A stretch of 64,000 nt of DNA from JBCCFW01 sp039029535 (GTDB lineage: Bacteria > Acidobacteriota > JBCCFW01), in the NCBI GenBank assembly GCA_039029535.1, contig JBCCFW010000005.1:40625-104624 (forward strand). The letters are read 5' to 3'. A program made the translations under genes and the position numbers. How positions within the stretch are numbered: the stretch's first letter is position 1; each line of letters begins with the position of its first letter. This document shows positions 33,520-41,741 of this stretch, in pieces. The notes under the pieces were generated by a model, which saw only the letters and a list, made by a program, of their open reading frames with translations, was not told the origin of the DNA and made no database searches.

Positions 33520-34362
33520 TCACTCCAGCCGCGTCGTCTCGGCCTTGAACCGTCCACGGTCGTCGCGCTGCAGCTGACCGACGACCATCGCCGGATCGTG
33601 GGTGAAGAAGAGCCGCCCCTCTCGCTCGAGCAGGTCTTCGAGCACCTCGCGCTTCTCGTCGATGAGTCGCTCGGGGTAGCGGTCGTAGCCCATGGTGATG
33701 GGCAGGTGGACCCAGGGCGCGCCGGGGATGAGGTCGCTGGCAAACAGCAGCGGGCCCGCGGGCGTGGCGACCTCGGAGAGGAGGAGACCCGGCGTGTGAC
33801 CATGGCTGAAGTGGAAGCGACAGCGCTCTCCGGTGCTCGCGCTCCGCTCCGAATCCACCAGCTCCAGCCGACCGCTCTCCTCGAGCAGGCCGGGTAGCTC
33901 CGGGATGAAGGACGCGCGATCACGCGGGTGCGGGTTCACCGCCCGGTCGAACGCCTCTCGACCGACGAGGTAGCGGGCGCGTGGGAAGAGGAGACGCAGC
34001 GGCTCGTCTTCTTCGTGGGCAGCGAGCAGCCCTCCGGCGTGGTCGAAGTGGAGGTGCGAGAGGACGACGACGTCGATGTCCTCGTCGGTGAGGTCGAGCT
34101 CGGCCAGGCTCTGGAGGAGGACGTGATGCTCCTCCTGGACGCCGTAGCGGTCGCGTAGCTTGGGCGGGAAGAAGGCGCCGACGCCGGTCTCGAACAAGAT
34201 GCGCTGGTCGTCGGCCTCGACGAGGAGCGCACGACAGGCCAGCTCGATCCGGCCCCGATCATCGGGCGGAGTCCAGCGTTCCCACATCGCTCGTGGGCAG
34301 TTGCCATACATGGCACCGCCATCGAGCCGTTGGGAGTTCCCATCGATCGCGGTCAGTCGCAA
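33520..34362 (-). CDS. Metallo-beta-lactamase-fold hydrolase (lactonase-like)
   Basis: 280 residues from a TTG at 34362, supported by GGAGAGG 8 bases upstream. Metal motif 'SHLHFDHAGG' (H103, H105, D107, H108), later 'HFSHGHTPG', 'FASDLIPG' and 'FFTHDPAMV' complete the two-metal site. The spacing and 'YGNCPRAMWERW' opening resemble the AttM/quorum-quenching lactonase branch of the superfamily, though the substrate cannot be predicted. Divergent from the TlpA-like gene. Confidence 0.9.
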   Translation of the reverse strand: MRLTAIDGNSQRLDGGAMYGNCPRAMWERWTPPDDRGRIELACRALLVEADDQRILFETGVGAFFPPKLRDRYGVQEEHHVLLQSLAELDLTDEDIDVVVLSHLHFDHAGGLLAAHEEDEPLRLLFPRARYLVGREAFDRAVNPHPRDRASFIPELPGLLEESGRLELVDSERSASTGERCRFHFSHGHTPGLLLSEVATPAGPLLFASDLIPGAPWVHLPITMGYDRYPERLIDEKREVLEDLLEREGRLFFTHDPAMVVGQLQRDDRGRFKAETTRLE

Positions 34363-34717
34363 GCTGTCGTCCTCTCCTTCGAGGTTATCCCAGGCCAGCC
34401 GGACCTGCCCGGCACCGCCCCTCGCACGAGTCCAAGCGCCCCGTTGAGAACTGACCGGTCAACTCGACCGGCCCTCACGGTCGTTGGGCCAACGTGCAGC
34501 TTGGCCGGCAGGCAGCTCCAGCGAGAAGCCCTTTTCAGAAAAGGCCCGTCGCTCGCTGACGCTCCTCGTCGTCCGCTGACACGCCACGTCACCCGTGCGG
34601 CCCCTGCCTCCCGAGAGCGCGCCCTCGGGCATCTCAGCAGAGTTGGCATTCATGTTGCTCTTAGGCGTGCCCCAACGGAGGGAGCCTTCTTGCTCCTTCC
34701 CTTTCGAGGGACGTCCC
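34363..34717. other. Divergent intergenic region, no gene seen
   Basis: 355 bases between the MBL and TlpA-like genes. It holds a sigma-54-like promoter (34643-34659) and a short inverted repeat CCGAG...CTCGG near 34611-34628. Nothing else was recognised. Confidence 0.4.
34643..34659 (+). promoter_or_regulatory. Possible sigma-54 (-24/-12) promoter
   Basis: TTGGCATTCATGTTGCT matches the sigma-54 consensus YTGGCACGRNNNTTGCW at all -24 and -12 core bases (GG at 34645-46 and GC at 34657-58, 10 bases apart), differing only at the CGR positions. It lies 58 bases upstream of the ATG of the TlpA-like gene. No enhancer-binding protein gene is adjacent. Confidence 0.4.
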
Positions 34718-36232
34718 ATGTTCCATCTCTCACTTTCCCGAACACTCTTGCTCCTGATGACCTGTGTCATCGCGCTCACGATCGCGTGTCGTGACACCGG
34801 GTCCGCCGCGCGCGTCGTCGTCGACCTGGTCACGCCGAGCCAGGAGGACAAGAAGCAGATCGACCGATTGGTTTCCGCTGCACGCCGCGCGTTGGACCAT
34901 GACGAGCTCGACGACGCCAAGGTGCTCTACCGCTCGGCTCTCGAGCTGAACCGTCGTGACCCCTTGCTCTGGCTCGGTCTCGCCAAGGCCCATGGAGAGG
35001 CCGGCGACCGCAAGGCCTCGCTGGAAGCCCTGGAAAGAGCTTGGAACGACGGCTTCCGCTTCCGCTGGGGGCCTCCGCAGGAAGAAAAGGCTCTCGCGAA
35101 GTTCGAGCGCCTCGGCTTCGAGAGCTGGATTCGAGACCATGGCAGCTTCGATGCACCTCACTTCGACGAGAGCGAGCTCGCCATCGACGAGGCCCACCGA
35201 CAGGCCTGTCGCGAGCTGACGCTGAAGGCGATCGAGACCTCTGGCTCGGGGGCGATCTCGTTGCGGCTGCAGCGCTCTGAAGCTCATTGGGAGCTCGCGC
35301 ATTGGGAGGCCGCCTCGCTGAGGCGTTTCGCCGAGCTCACCGACGATCCGGCCGAGAAGGCCGCCTACCGTGTCGCCATTCAAGAAGTTCTCGGTGACCC
35401 GAAGGACTACTTCCTCAGGGGTTCTCATCTCGATCAGCTCGTGAAGAGCGCGAACGAGCTCGAGACCTGGCTGCGCAGCGACCACCCCGATCGCCCCGAG
35501 CTCCTCGCCCGCACTCTCACCAACCGTGCCCGCCTCGAGCGTACCCGGCGCCAGTGGGCATTCGACGATCCGGAGGCTGCCGAAGCGCATCACGCTGCGG
35601 CCGTTCGGTTGGTGGAGGAGGCCACGTCCCTCGCCAGCGGCCACTCGCTCCACCAAGCGCTCGCGCTTCATGCCTCCCTGGTCACCGACGATGCTGCGCT
35701 GGTCGGTCGACTCGGAGAGCGCCTCCTGGCGAGCGTCGGGGACGACAGCGTGGCCCTCGAGATGCTCAAGAAGGAGTCCAAGGCGGCCTGGCTCATCGTG
35801 GCGAGCGTCCCGGACTTCGCGACGACGACTCTCGACGGCGAGGACTTCACGCCCGAGTCGCTTCGGGGCGAGGTCACGCTCATCGACTTCTGGGCGACCT
35901 GGTGCGGCCCGTGCATCCGTGAGCTCCCTCATCTTCGGGAGGCTCAGCAACGTCATCCGAAGCTGCGTGTCGTCGGCATCGCGCTCGACGACGAGGAGAA
36001 GCTGTCGCGTGAGGACTTCGAGACCTGGTGTCGCGACAAGGACGTCACCTGGACGCAGGTCTTCGAGGGCGTCGGCAAGAATGACAGCAAGCTGGCCCAG
36101 GCCTTCGAGGTGAAGGGCATCCCCTTCATGGTGCTGGTCGGTGAAGAGGGTCAGGTCCTCGCAGCGGGTGACGAGCTCCGTGGCGAGAAGATGGCGGCGA
36201 CGCTCGACCGCGTGATGAGCGGCGACGCCTGA
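34718..36232 (+). CDS. Exported TPR-like protein with C-terminal TlpA thioredoxin domain
   Basis: 504 residues from the ATG at 34718 (GAGGGA 6 bases upstream). N-terminal signal ('LLLLMTCVIALTIACRD') with a Cys that might be lipidated, though the lipobox is poor. Residues about 45-110 are TPR-like ('ALDHDELDDAKVLYRSALELNRRDP'). The middle is helical. The C-terminal 150 residues are a TlpA/AhpC-TSA-type thioredoxin with the active site 'WCGPC' (C396, C399), 'VTLIDFWAT' and cis-Pro 'KGIPFMVLV'. Known TlpA-like proteins reduce periplasmic disulfides. A sigma-54-like promoter precedes it. Confidence 0.88.
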   Translation: MFHLSLSRTLLLLMTCVIALTIACRDTGSAARVVVDLVTPSQEDKKQIDRLVSAARRALDHDELDDAKVLYRSALELNRRDPLLWLGLAKAHGEAGDRKASLEALERAWNDGFRFRWGPPQEEKALAKFERLGFESWIRDHGSFDAPHFDESELAIDEAHRQACRELTLKAIETSGSGAISLRLQRSEAHWELAHWEAASLRRFAELTDDPAEKAAYRVAIQEVLGDPKDYFLRGSHLDQLVKSANELETWLRSDHPDRPELLARTLTNRARLERTRRQWAFDDPEAAEAHHAAAVRLVEEATSLASGHSLHQALALHASLVTDDAALVGRLGERLLASVGDDSVALEMLKKESKAAWLIVASVPDFATTTLDGEDFTPESLRGEVTLIDFWATWCGPCIRELPHLREAQQRHPKLRVVGIALDDEEKLSREDFETWCRDKDVTWTQVFEGVGKNDSKLAQAFEVKGIPFMVLVGEEGQVLAAGDELRGEKMAATLDRVMSGDA

Positions 36233-36259
36233 ACGCTCGTCCCGTACAATGCGCCGGCC

Positions 36260-37201
36260 ATGACCGAGCCGACGCCCGAATCCACCTCTGAGCAGCCCAC
36301 CACGATCCCCGACGTCGTCGACGTCGAGGTGCTCCGTGGTGGGGAAGCGGACGAGACCACCCCTCCCGACCTGCTCGTCGAAGTCCCACACGGTGCGGAC
36401 CGACGCCATCACTACGACACGCTGCGGAAGCAACTGGTCGGTGACCTCCCCGATGAGCTGGAGATCTTCTTCCACCTCAACACCGACGTCGGTGGCTGGG
36501 CGGTGGGGCGGGCGACGGCCGAGCGCTTGATCGAGCAGGAGCCGCGACTCAGCGTGCTCCTGCTCCGCTCGTCGATCCCGCGCACCTTCATCGACTGCAA
36601 CCGGCCGGCCGGCGTCGCCGGTGGCGACCTCACCGAGGGTGGGCTGACCGCCGGCATCCCGGCCTACGTCCAGGACGACCGCGATCGCGAGCTGCTCCTC
36701 GATCTCCACGCACGCTACGTGGAGGTCGCCGAGCAGGCTTACCGGCTGGTCACGGAGCGAGGTGGCCTGGCCCTGGTGCCCCACACCTATGGACCTCGTT
36801 CACTGGGCATCACCGGCGTGGGTGACGACATCGTCGAGCAGCTCCGCTGGGCCTGCGCACCCGAGCGTCACGACACCTGGCCGCTGCGGGCCGAGGTCGA
36901 CCTGCTCACCCGCGACGAGGAGGGCGTGCTGCTGGCGCCCGAGGGCCTCGAGGAGAGGCTGACCGCCGACTTCTCCACGGCCGGCTTCGAGACCAAGTCG
37001 AACGACACCTACTGCCTCATCGAGGGGACGATGGGTCACGAGTGGAGCGTCCGGTGGCCCGGTCGCGTGCTCACCCTGGAGATCCGGCGCGACCTGCTCG
37101 TCGAGGAGTGGCGTCCCTTCGAGGAGATGCTCCCGGTGCCGGCGAAGGTCGACCGCGTGGTCGACGTCCTGGCGCCGGCGCTCCACGAGTTACTCGCGTA
37201 G
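36260..37201 (+). CDS. N-formylglutamate amidohydrolase-like protein
   Basis: 313 residues. 'LLVEVPHGAD' (zinc-binding PHxG/PHGA element), 'RTFIDCNRPAG' (family R-x-x-x-D-x-N-R motif), 'DLHARYVEVAE' (D-x-H) and 'VPHTYGPRS' follow the order seen in N-formylglutamate deformylase/amidohydrolase proteins (FGase family). Later parts are divergent, so the substrate may differ. Starts 27 bases after the TlpA-like gene on the same strand. Cytoplasmic. Confidence 0.75.
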   Translation: MTEPTPESTSEQPTTIPDVVDVEVLRGGEADETTPPDLLVEVPHGADRRHHYDTLRKQLVGDLPDELEIFFHLNTDVGGWAVGRATAERLIEQEPRLSVLLLRSSIPRTFIDCNRPAGVAGGDLTEGGLTAGIPAYVQDDRDRELLLDLHARYVEVAEQAYRLVTERGGLALVPHTYGPRSLGITGVGDDIVEQLRWACAPERHDTWPLRAEVDLLTRDEEGVLLAPEGLEERLTADFSTAGFETKSNDTYCLIEGTMGHEWSVRWPGRVLTLEIRRDLLVEEWRPFEEMLPVPAKVDRVVDVLAPALHELLA

Positions 37202-37216
37202 CGCTGAGGTCGTCCG

Positions 37217-37660
37217 TCAGCTCTCGACCCCGGCGAGGTGGAGGGTCAGCCGGTTGAGGCTGTCCTCCCAACCCTGACGGTGCGCCTTCCGAGCCTCCGG
37301 AATCGGCACGCCGGAGTGGGTGAAGGTCAAGCGCGTGCCTTCGTCCAGGGCTTCCAGCTCGACGGTCAGGACCTCCTCGTCCGACTCGTAGCCCATGGGT
37401 GCATCCCAAGCGAGGGTGAACACGAGCCGACGGTGAGGCTCCACCTCGACGTACTCACCCGAGAACGACCAGGTCGCTCCCTCCGCACGCTCGGTCGTGA
37501 CCTCGAAGCGACCACCGACGCGGACGTCGAGCGTCGCCACGACGTCGAGGGAGAGCGAGCCCCAGATCCAGGCGGCGTACAGCTCGGGCTCGACGAAGGC
37601 CCGGAACACGTCCTCGGCCGCAGCGGGCAGCTCGCGCACGAGAACGAGGTCCGTGCTCAC
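37217..37660 (-). CDS. SRPBCC/AHSA1-type domain protein
   Basis: 147 residues from a GTG at 37660 that overlaps the stop of the gene upstream (GTGA); the longer upstream frame is the antisense shadow of that gene. Signatures of the AHSA1 branch: 'VRELPAAAEDVFRAFVEPELYAAW', 'DVRVGGRFEV', 'GEYVEVEPHRRLVFTLAW' and 'TRLTFTHSGVP..EARKAHRQGWEDSLNRL'. These proteins have a hydrophobic ligand cavity; no enzymatic role is certain. Translationally coupled to an NTF2-like protein. Confidence 0.9.
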   Translation of the reverse strand: MSTDLVLVRELPAAAEDVFRAFVEPELYAAWIWGSLSLDVVATLDVRVGGRFEVTTERAEGATWSFSGEYVEVEPHRRLVFTLAWDAPMGYESDEEVLTVELEALDEGTRLTFTHSGVPIPEARKAHRQGWEDSLNRLTLHLAGVES

Positions 37661-38031
37661 GAGAACTGCTCTTGCACTTCGAAGTGGTCCCGCGCGAGCT
37701 TCCAGCTCCCGTCGTCGGTCTTGACCCACTCCTCGAGGGTGATGACGCCGCGGCCGACGTTCATCGACCACTCGGCGCCGAGATGAACGGTGGTCTCGTC
37801 GACCTGCTTGACCCAGACCTTCGAGTACTGGAGATCGGTGGCACCCGACCCGACGAAGGGACGCCAGAAGGCATCGATGGCCTCGGTCCCCTGGAACTCA
37901 CCCATGGGCGCCGCCTTCATCTCGGCGTCGGGCAGGTAGCCGGCGACGCAGTGATCGACGTCGCCGGAGTTGAAGTGCTCGATCCAGGTCTTGCTGGTGG
38001 CCAGGACCTCGGCCAGGACGTCGTGGTTCAT
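37657..38031 (-). CDS. NTF2-like (SnoaL/DUF4440-type) protein
   Basis: 124 residues. 'TSKTWIEHFNSGDVDHCVAGYLPDAEM', 'FQGTEAIDAFWRPFV', 'WVKTDDGSWKLARDHFEVQ' are the usual elements of small NTF2-fold proteins of the SnoaL/DUF4440 kind. The cone-shaped fold binds small molecules or acts as an isomerase; its specific role is unknown. First gene of a two-gene unit with the SRPBCC gene. Confidence 0.85.
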   Translation of the reverse strand: MNHDVLAEVLATSKTWIEHFNSGDVDHCVAGYLPDAEMKAAPMGEFQGTEAIDAFWRPFVGSGATDLQYSKVWVKQVDETTVHLGAEWSMNVGRGVITLEEWVKTDDGSWKLARDHFEVQEQFS

Positions 38032-38168
38032 GGCGGCGGTTCTCTCGAGAGGTCGGCCGCGGACGGCGGCCGGGTCTCGTCATCCTACTCCGAGGTCGCG
38101 GCGACGAGCGCGAGCGGGACGACTCGGACATGATGTTCGTCTTCTTTTTCGGAGAGGGAGGGAACGTC

Positions 38169-39071
38169 ATGCCGAGTCGAGTGAAGGAGCTGCAAGCCCT
38201 CGGGCGCATCACGCCACCGAGCTGGCTGCCCGACAACGTCATGTACGAGACAGTGATGGGCTCGGTCGCCTACGGGGTGGCGGGCGAGCAATCGGACTTC
38301 GACGTCTACGGGTTCTGCATCCCGCCGAAGGAAGATCTCTTCCCCCACCTGAGAGGCGAGATCCAGGGCTTCGGACGTCAGCGCAAGCGCTTCGAGCAGT
38401 ACCAGAAGCACCACGTGCCCGGGGCAGGGACCACGGGGAGCGCCGAGGAGTACGACCTCGCGATCTACAGCATCGTGAAGTACTTCCAGCTCTGCATGGA
38501 CAACAACCCCAACATGGTGGACTCGCTGTTCACCCCACGGCGCTGCGTGCTGCACGCGACTCGAGTGGCGGAGCGCGTGAGGGAGCAACGAAAGCTCTTC
38601 CTGCACGCGGGCTGCTGGGTGAAGTTCAAGGGCTACGCCTACGCACAGCTCACGAAGATGGGCAGCAAGGATCGCCAGGGGAAGAGAAAGGAGACCGTCG
38701 AGGAGCACGGCTACGACGTGAAGTTCGCCTACCACGTCGTTCGCTTGCTCAACGAGGTCGAGCAGATCCTCGAGAGCGGCGACCTCGTCCTCGATCGCGA
38801 GGACTCTCGCGAGCAGCTCAAGGCCATCCGCGCCGGCGAGTGGACCGAGGAGCAGGTCCGCGAGTACTTCACTCGCAAGGAGCCTCAGCTCGAAGAGGCC
38901 TACCGCAACACCAAGCTTCCGCGGGAGCCGGACGAGGCAGCGCTCAAGGCGCTGCTGCTCGAGTGCCTCGAAGAGCACTACGGCTCGCTGGAGGGAGCGG
39001 TGCACGACGAGAGCGTCACCCTGACCGCCCTCCGGGACATCCAGGCGATCGTGGCGAGGACACTGAAGTGA
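38169..39071 (+). CDS. RlaP-type nucleotidyltransferase (DNA polymerase beta superfamily)
   Basis: 300 residues from the ATG at 38169, which follows GGAGAGGGAGGG. 'GSVAYGVAGEQSDFDVYGF' (31-49) is the nucleotidyltransferase core with D43 and D45; 'AEEYDLAIYSIVKYFQLCMDNNPNMVDSLF' and 'FKGYAYAQL' are as in the RlaP family (PF10127), linked to RNA repair in known genomes. The RNA ligase or kinase usually found beside rlaP is absent here. It is followed by a tiny gene that overlaps it by 4 bases. Confidence 0.88.
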   Translation: MPSRVKELQALGRITPPSWLPDNVMYETVMGSVAYGVAGEQSDFDVYGFCIPPKEDLFPHLRGEIQGFGRQRKRFEQYQKHHVPGAGTTGSAEEYDLAIYSIVKYFQLCMDNNPNMVDSLFTPRRCVLHATRVAERVREQRKLFLHAGCWVKFKGYAYAQLTKMGSKDRQGKRKETVEEHGYDVKFAYHVVRLLNEVEQILESGDLVLDREDSREQLKAIRAGEWTEEQVREYFTRKEPQLEEAYRNTKLPREPDEAALKALLLECLEEHYGSLEGAVHDESVTLTALRDIQAIVARTLK

Positions 39072-39235
39072 TCGTCACGCCCCAGGTGAAGCGGTCCCTG
39101 CTCGCCACCGCGGTCGCGTCGGTGGCGGGCGGCGTGACCGCCGACTTGACGGAATCTCCCCTGTCGGTGGGCGTGGCCGTCTTCGTGGCTTGCACGATCG
39201 GCCACCTCGGCGCCCAGCGTTGCATCCCGGCCTGA
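39068..39235 (+). CDS. Small hydrophobic protein coupled to the RlaP-type gene
   Basis: 55 residues from a GTG that overlaps the preceding stop (GTGA). The peptide has two hydrophobic stretches ('LLATAVASVAGGVTADL' and 'VGVAVFVACTIGHLG') and looks like a small membrane protein. It shows no recognised family. The coupling and the clean stop argue for a real gene, but its small size leaves doubt. Confidence 0.4.
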   Translation: MIVTPQVKRSLLATAVASVAGGVTADLTESPLSVGVAVFVACTIGHLGAQRCIPA

Positions 39236-39347
39236 CGCGGAGACTGGTCACGTCGGTGCGCTTCACGCTTGCGCTTCCGAGCCGGATGGCCGATGGATTG
39301 AAGGGGGGCCTGCGCCTTCCGTGCAGCCCACTCCCTCAGCCGTGACG

Positions 39348-40241
39348 ATGAGACGACGAAACCACCTCCTGGGCCTGCTCGCGTGCGCCTCCCTGCTCGT
39401 CTCCTGTCAGGAGACACCCGAGCCGCCGCCCCCTGCTCCCACGCCCGTCACGGACGCTGCCCCCGAGGAACGGTCCCCACGTCGCGCCAAGAAGGCCCCT
39501 GCGGAGCCCACGCCGACCCCCAGCGAGACGAAGGCCGCCCCGACGCGAACGACCTACGTCCCCCAGATGGAGACGGTGGTCCGTGTCCGCGAGGAGCGGA
39601 TCGCCCTGACCGCCCCGGACCCGAACGCCGAGCCCCTGCTCCGCTTCATCCCTGGCGACGTCTACCCCATCGCCGACGAGCGCGGAGGGTGGATCCGACT
39701 CGGAGCGCTGGCCGACGATCTCGAGGCGTGGGTGCGTCGCGACGAGGTGCTCCTGGTCGAAGAGCCGAAACGTCAGTGGCATTCCATCGGTGGGGTCGTC
39801 TCGCCCGACGGTGACGCTCCCGAACGGGCAGAGAATGTCTTCACCCAGGCCGACCTCGCCACGAGCCGAGGCAGCGTGACGGTGCTCAGCGGCAGCGGCA
39901 CGAGCTCCTCATCCAACTCGGATGATGATGGGTGGGTCAAGGACGTCGACGACGAGCTCGCGGCCATCAAGGAGCAGGAGAAGATTTGGCGCACGCGCGC
40001 CCAGCGCATCCGCAGTCAGCTTCAAGAGACGGGGCAGCGGATCGCCGAGCTCCAGCGCGAGAGCTCGCTCGCCGCGTCTTACGCGATCGGCGTTCCGGCC
40101 GGAGGTGAGTTCCGCTCGCTGGCCACCGTGCGCAGCGAGCTGCGGAGCAAGGTCGAGCACTACGAGGCCCTCCAGAAGTCCTGGGACGCTCTCGAGGTGG
40201 AGGCCCGCAAGGCCGGCGCCCAGCCTGGCTGGCTGCGCTGA
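39348..40241 (+). CDS. Lipoprotein with SH3-like domain and coiled coil
   Basis: 297 residues from the ATG at 39348. Lipoprotein signal 'LLGLLACASLLVSCQE' with lipobox LVSC (Cys 20). A Pro/Thr/Ala-rich linker (about 23-70) is followed by an SH3-like region ('TVVRVREERIALTAPDPNAEPLLRFIPGD', 'WIRLGALADDLEAWVRRDEV'; about 75-140), a Ser-rich spacer and a helical coiled coil (about 200-290, 'IKEQEKIWRTRAQRIRSQLQETGQRIAEL'). Probably outer-membrane anchored and facing the cell wall. Function unknown. Confidence 0.82.
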   Translation: MRRRNHLLGLLACASLLVSCQETPEPPPPAPTPVTDAAPEERSPRRAKKAPAEPTPTPSETKAAPTRTTYVPQMETVVRVREERIALTAPDPNAEPLLRFIPGDVYPIADERGGWIRLGALADDLEAWVRRDEVLLVEEPKRQWHSIGGVVSPDGDAPERAENVFTQADLATSRGSVTVLSGSGTSSSSNSDDDGWVKDVDDELAAIKEQEKIWRTRAQRIRSQLQETGQRIAELQRESSLAASYAIGVPAGGEFRSLATVRSELRSKVEHYEALQKSWDALEVEARKAGAQPGWLR

Positions 40242-40322
40242 GACGATCGCGCCGACACGACGTCGGGCATGATGCGGCGTGGGGGGCATCGCCTCGACGC
40301 TCCCGCTCTTCGGAGGGTCGTC

Positions 40323-41066
40323 ATGTCGTTCTGGCGCGTGTTGAGCATCGTCAGTGGCCTGGTCTCGCTCGTCTCCTTCGTGGAAGCGGCGCGCCAGGCC
40401 GCAGCGGGCGAGTGGCCGGACACGCTCCTCCTCGGACTCGTGCTGGCGGCGTTGGCCTGGCGCTTTCATCGTCGCGCCGCGCGAACGGAGCTCGCCGCCA
40501 AGGTGCGTGGACCGAGTCGCGTCACCTCCGACCTCTCAGCGGATGACGTCCACGCCGCCCTCGACGACGACGGCTTCTGGTCACTCGTCGACGAAGCTCG
40601 ACAATCGGCAAGGGATGACGAGGACGCACTCCAGCAACTGACTGCGCTCTGCGAGCCGCTGGAGCCCGTGGAGCTCGTCGCGTTCCGACTGCGGCTCGAC
40701 GAGCACCTGAACGACGCCTACCGCTGGGACCTCTGGGCCGCTGCTTTCCTCATCGAGGGTGGCTGCTCCGACGATGGCTTCCTCTACTTCCGGGCCTGGC
40801 TCGTGCTGCAGGGACGGGAGCGCTTCGAGGCCGCGCTCGCCGATCCCGAGAGCCTGGCTGATTGGATCGAGACCGCCGTCAGGACCGATTGCGAGTCACT
40901 TCTCTACCTGCCGATCGAGGTCTTCGAGAAGAACACTGGGCAAGGCTTCCCCCACGACCACCTCCCGAGATCACCGTCCGATCCCGAGGGTGAGCCCTGG
41001 GACGAGGACGACGTCGCCACCGTGCTGCCGAAGCTCGCAGCCAAGGTCGGTTGGCCCGGAGCCTGA
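40323..41066 (+). CDS. DUF4240 protein with N-terminal membrane segments
   Basis: 247 residues from the ATG at 40323 (GGAGGG 5 bases upstream). Two hydrophobic stretches at about 3-20 and 35-52, then a DUF4240 domain: 'FWSLVDEARQSARDDEDALQQL', 'FRLRLDEHLNDAYRWDLWAAAFLIEGGCSDDGFLYFRAWLVLQGRERFEAAL'. The family occurs widely and is often in proximity to immunity or nucleic-acid genes, but has no proven function. Membrane anchoring of this domain is unusual. Confidence 0.85.
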   Translation: MSFWRVLSIVSGLVSLVSFVEAARQAAAGEWPDTLLLGLVLAALAWRFHRRAARTELAAKVRGPSRVTSDLSADDVHAALDDDGFWSLVDEARQSARDDEDALQQLTALCEPLEPVELVAFRLRLDEHLNDAYRWDLWAAAFLIEGGCSDDGFLYFRAWLVLQGRERFEAALADPESLADWIETAVRTDCESLLYLPIEVFEKNTGQGFPHDHLPRSPSDPEGEPWDEDDVATVLPKLAAKVGWPGA

Positions 41067-41110
41067 CGGACCGACACCGCTTCCTCTCGGCCGTCGCTAT
41101 ACTCCCTTCG

Positions 41111-41734
41111 ATGCATCCTCACGCCGATGTCCTGGAGACCGATGTCGTGACGGGCGAGCGCACTGACCTTGGCAAGCAAGCTGGCCGAGCCCTCAAGGCG
41201 CTTGCGGAGGCTGAGATCTCGCACGTCGTCATCGGCGCGATGGCTCTCGCCGTGCGGGGACTGCCTCGGTTCACGCGCGACCTCGACATCGTCGTCATGG
41301 TCGAAGAGGCGTTCCCGGCTCTACGAGCTCTCGAAGCCGCCGGGTACCACTCGGTAGCGCCGGTCACCGAGGCGGATGGCCCCGAGCCGATGTACGTGCT
41401 CGAGCACGAGGATGGCGCCGAGGTCGACCTCCTTGTCGCCGCTGCCGAGCCTGAGAGTTCCATCGTCTCCGAAGCTGAGAGTGCCCTGGTGTTCGGAGTG
41501 TCGGCCCCGGTCGCCTCACTGGAACACTTGCTCCTGATGTACCTGTACTCGAACCAACCGAAGCACTTGGGCGACTTCGCACGCATCGTGACCGAGACCG
41601 AAGTCGACCTGGCTCGTGTCGAGCGCTACCTGAGTGAAGTGCATCCCGAGATGCTCGAGACTCTCGCCCGACGCGTCGATGAGGCGCGAAACCCCCCTGC
41701 GCCGCCCGCGCGCCCTCCTCGACGCAACGGCTGA
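41111..41734 (+). CDS. Nucleotidyltransferase-like protein (AbiEii/DUF6036-like)
   Basis: 207 residues from the ATG at 41111; a further in-frame start overlaps the preceding gene. 'HVVIGAMALAVRGLPRFTRDLDIVV' holds the G-x-x-A-L and R-x-T-x-D-L-D signature of minimal nucleotidyltransferases like those in type IV toxin-antitoxin systems; 'EDGAEVDLLVA' gives the third acidic residue. No antitoxin-type HTH gene is next to it, so a toxin role is unproven. The 3' end converges on the LuxR gene with 7 bases between the stops. Confidence 0.75.
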   Translation: MHPHADVLETDVVTGERTDLGKQAGRALKALAEAEISHVVIGAMALAVRGLPRFTRDLDIVVMVEEAFPALRALEAAGYHSVAPVTEADGPEPMYVLEHEDGAEVDLLVAAAEPESSIVSEAESALVFGVSAPVASLEHLLLMYLYSNQPKHLGDFARIVTETEVDLARVERYLSEVHPEMLETLARRVDEARNPPAPPARPPRRNG

Positions 41735-41741
41735 ACGCACG

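Noticed and set aside
34730..36784. 684-codon minus-strand frame opposite the TlpA-like and amidohydrolase-like genes
   Set aside because: Antisense to two genes with recognised motifs; no start context and no domains.
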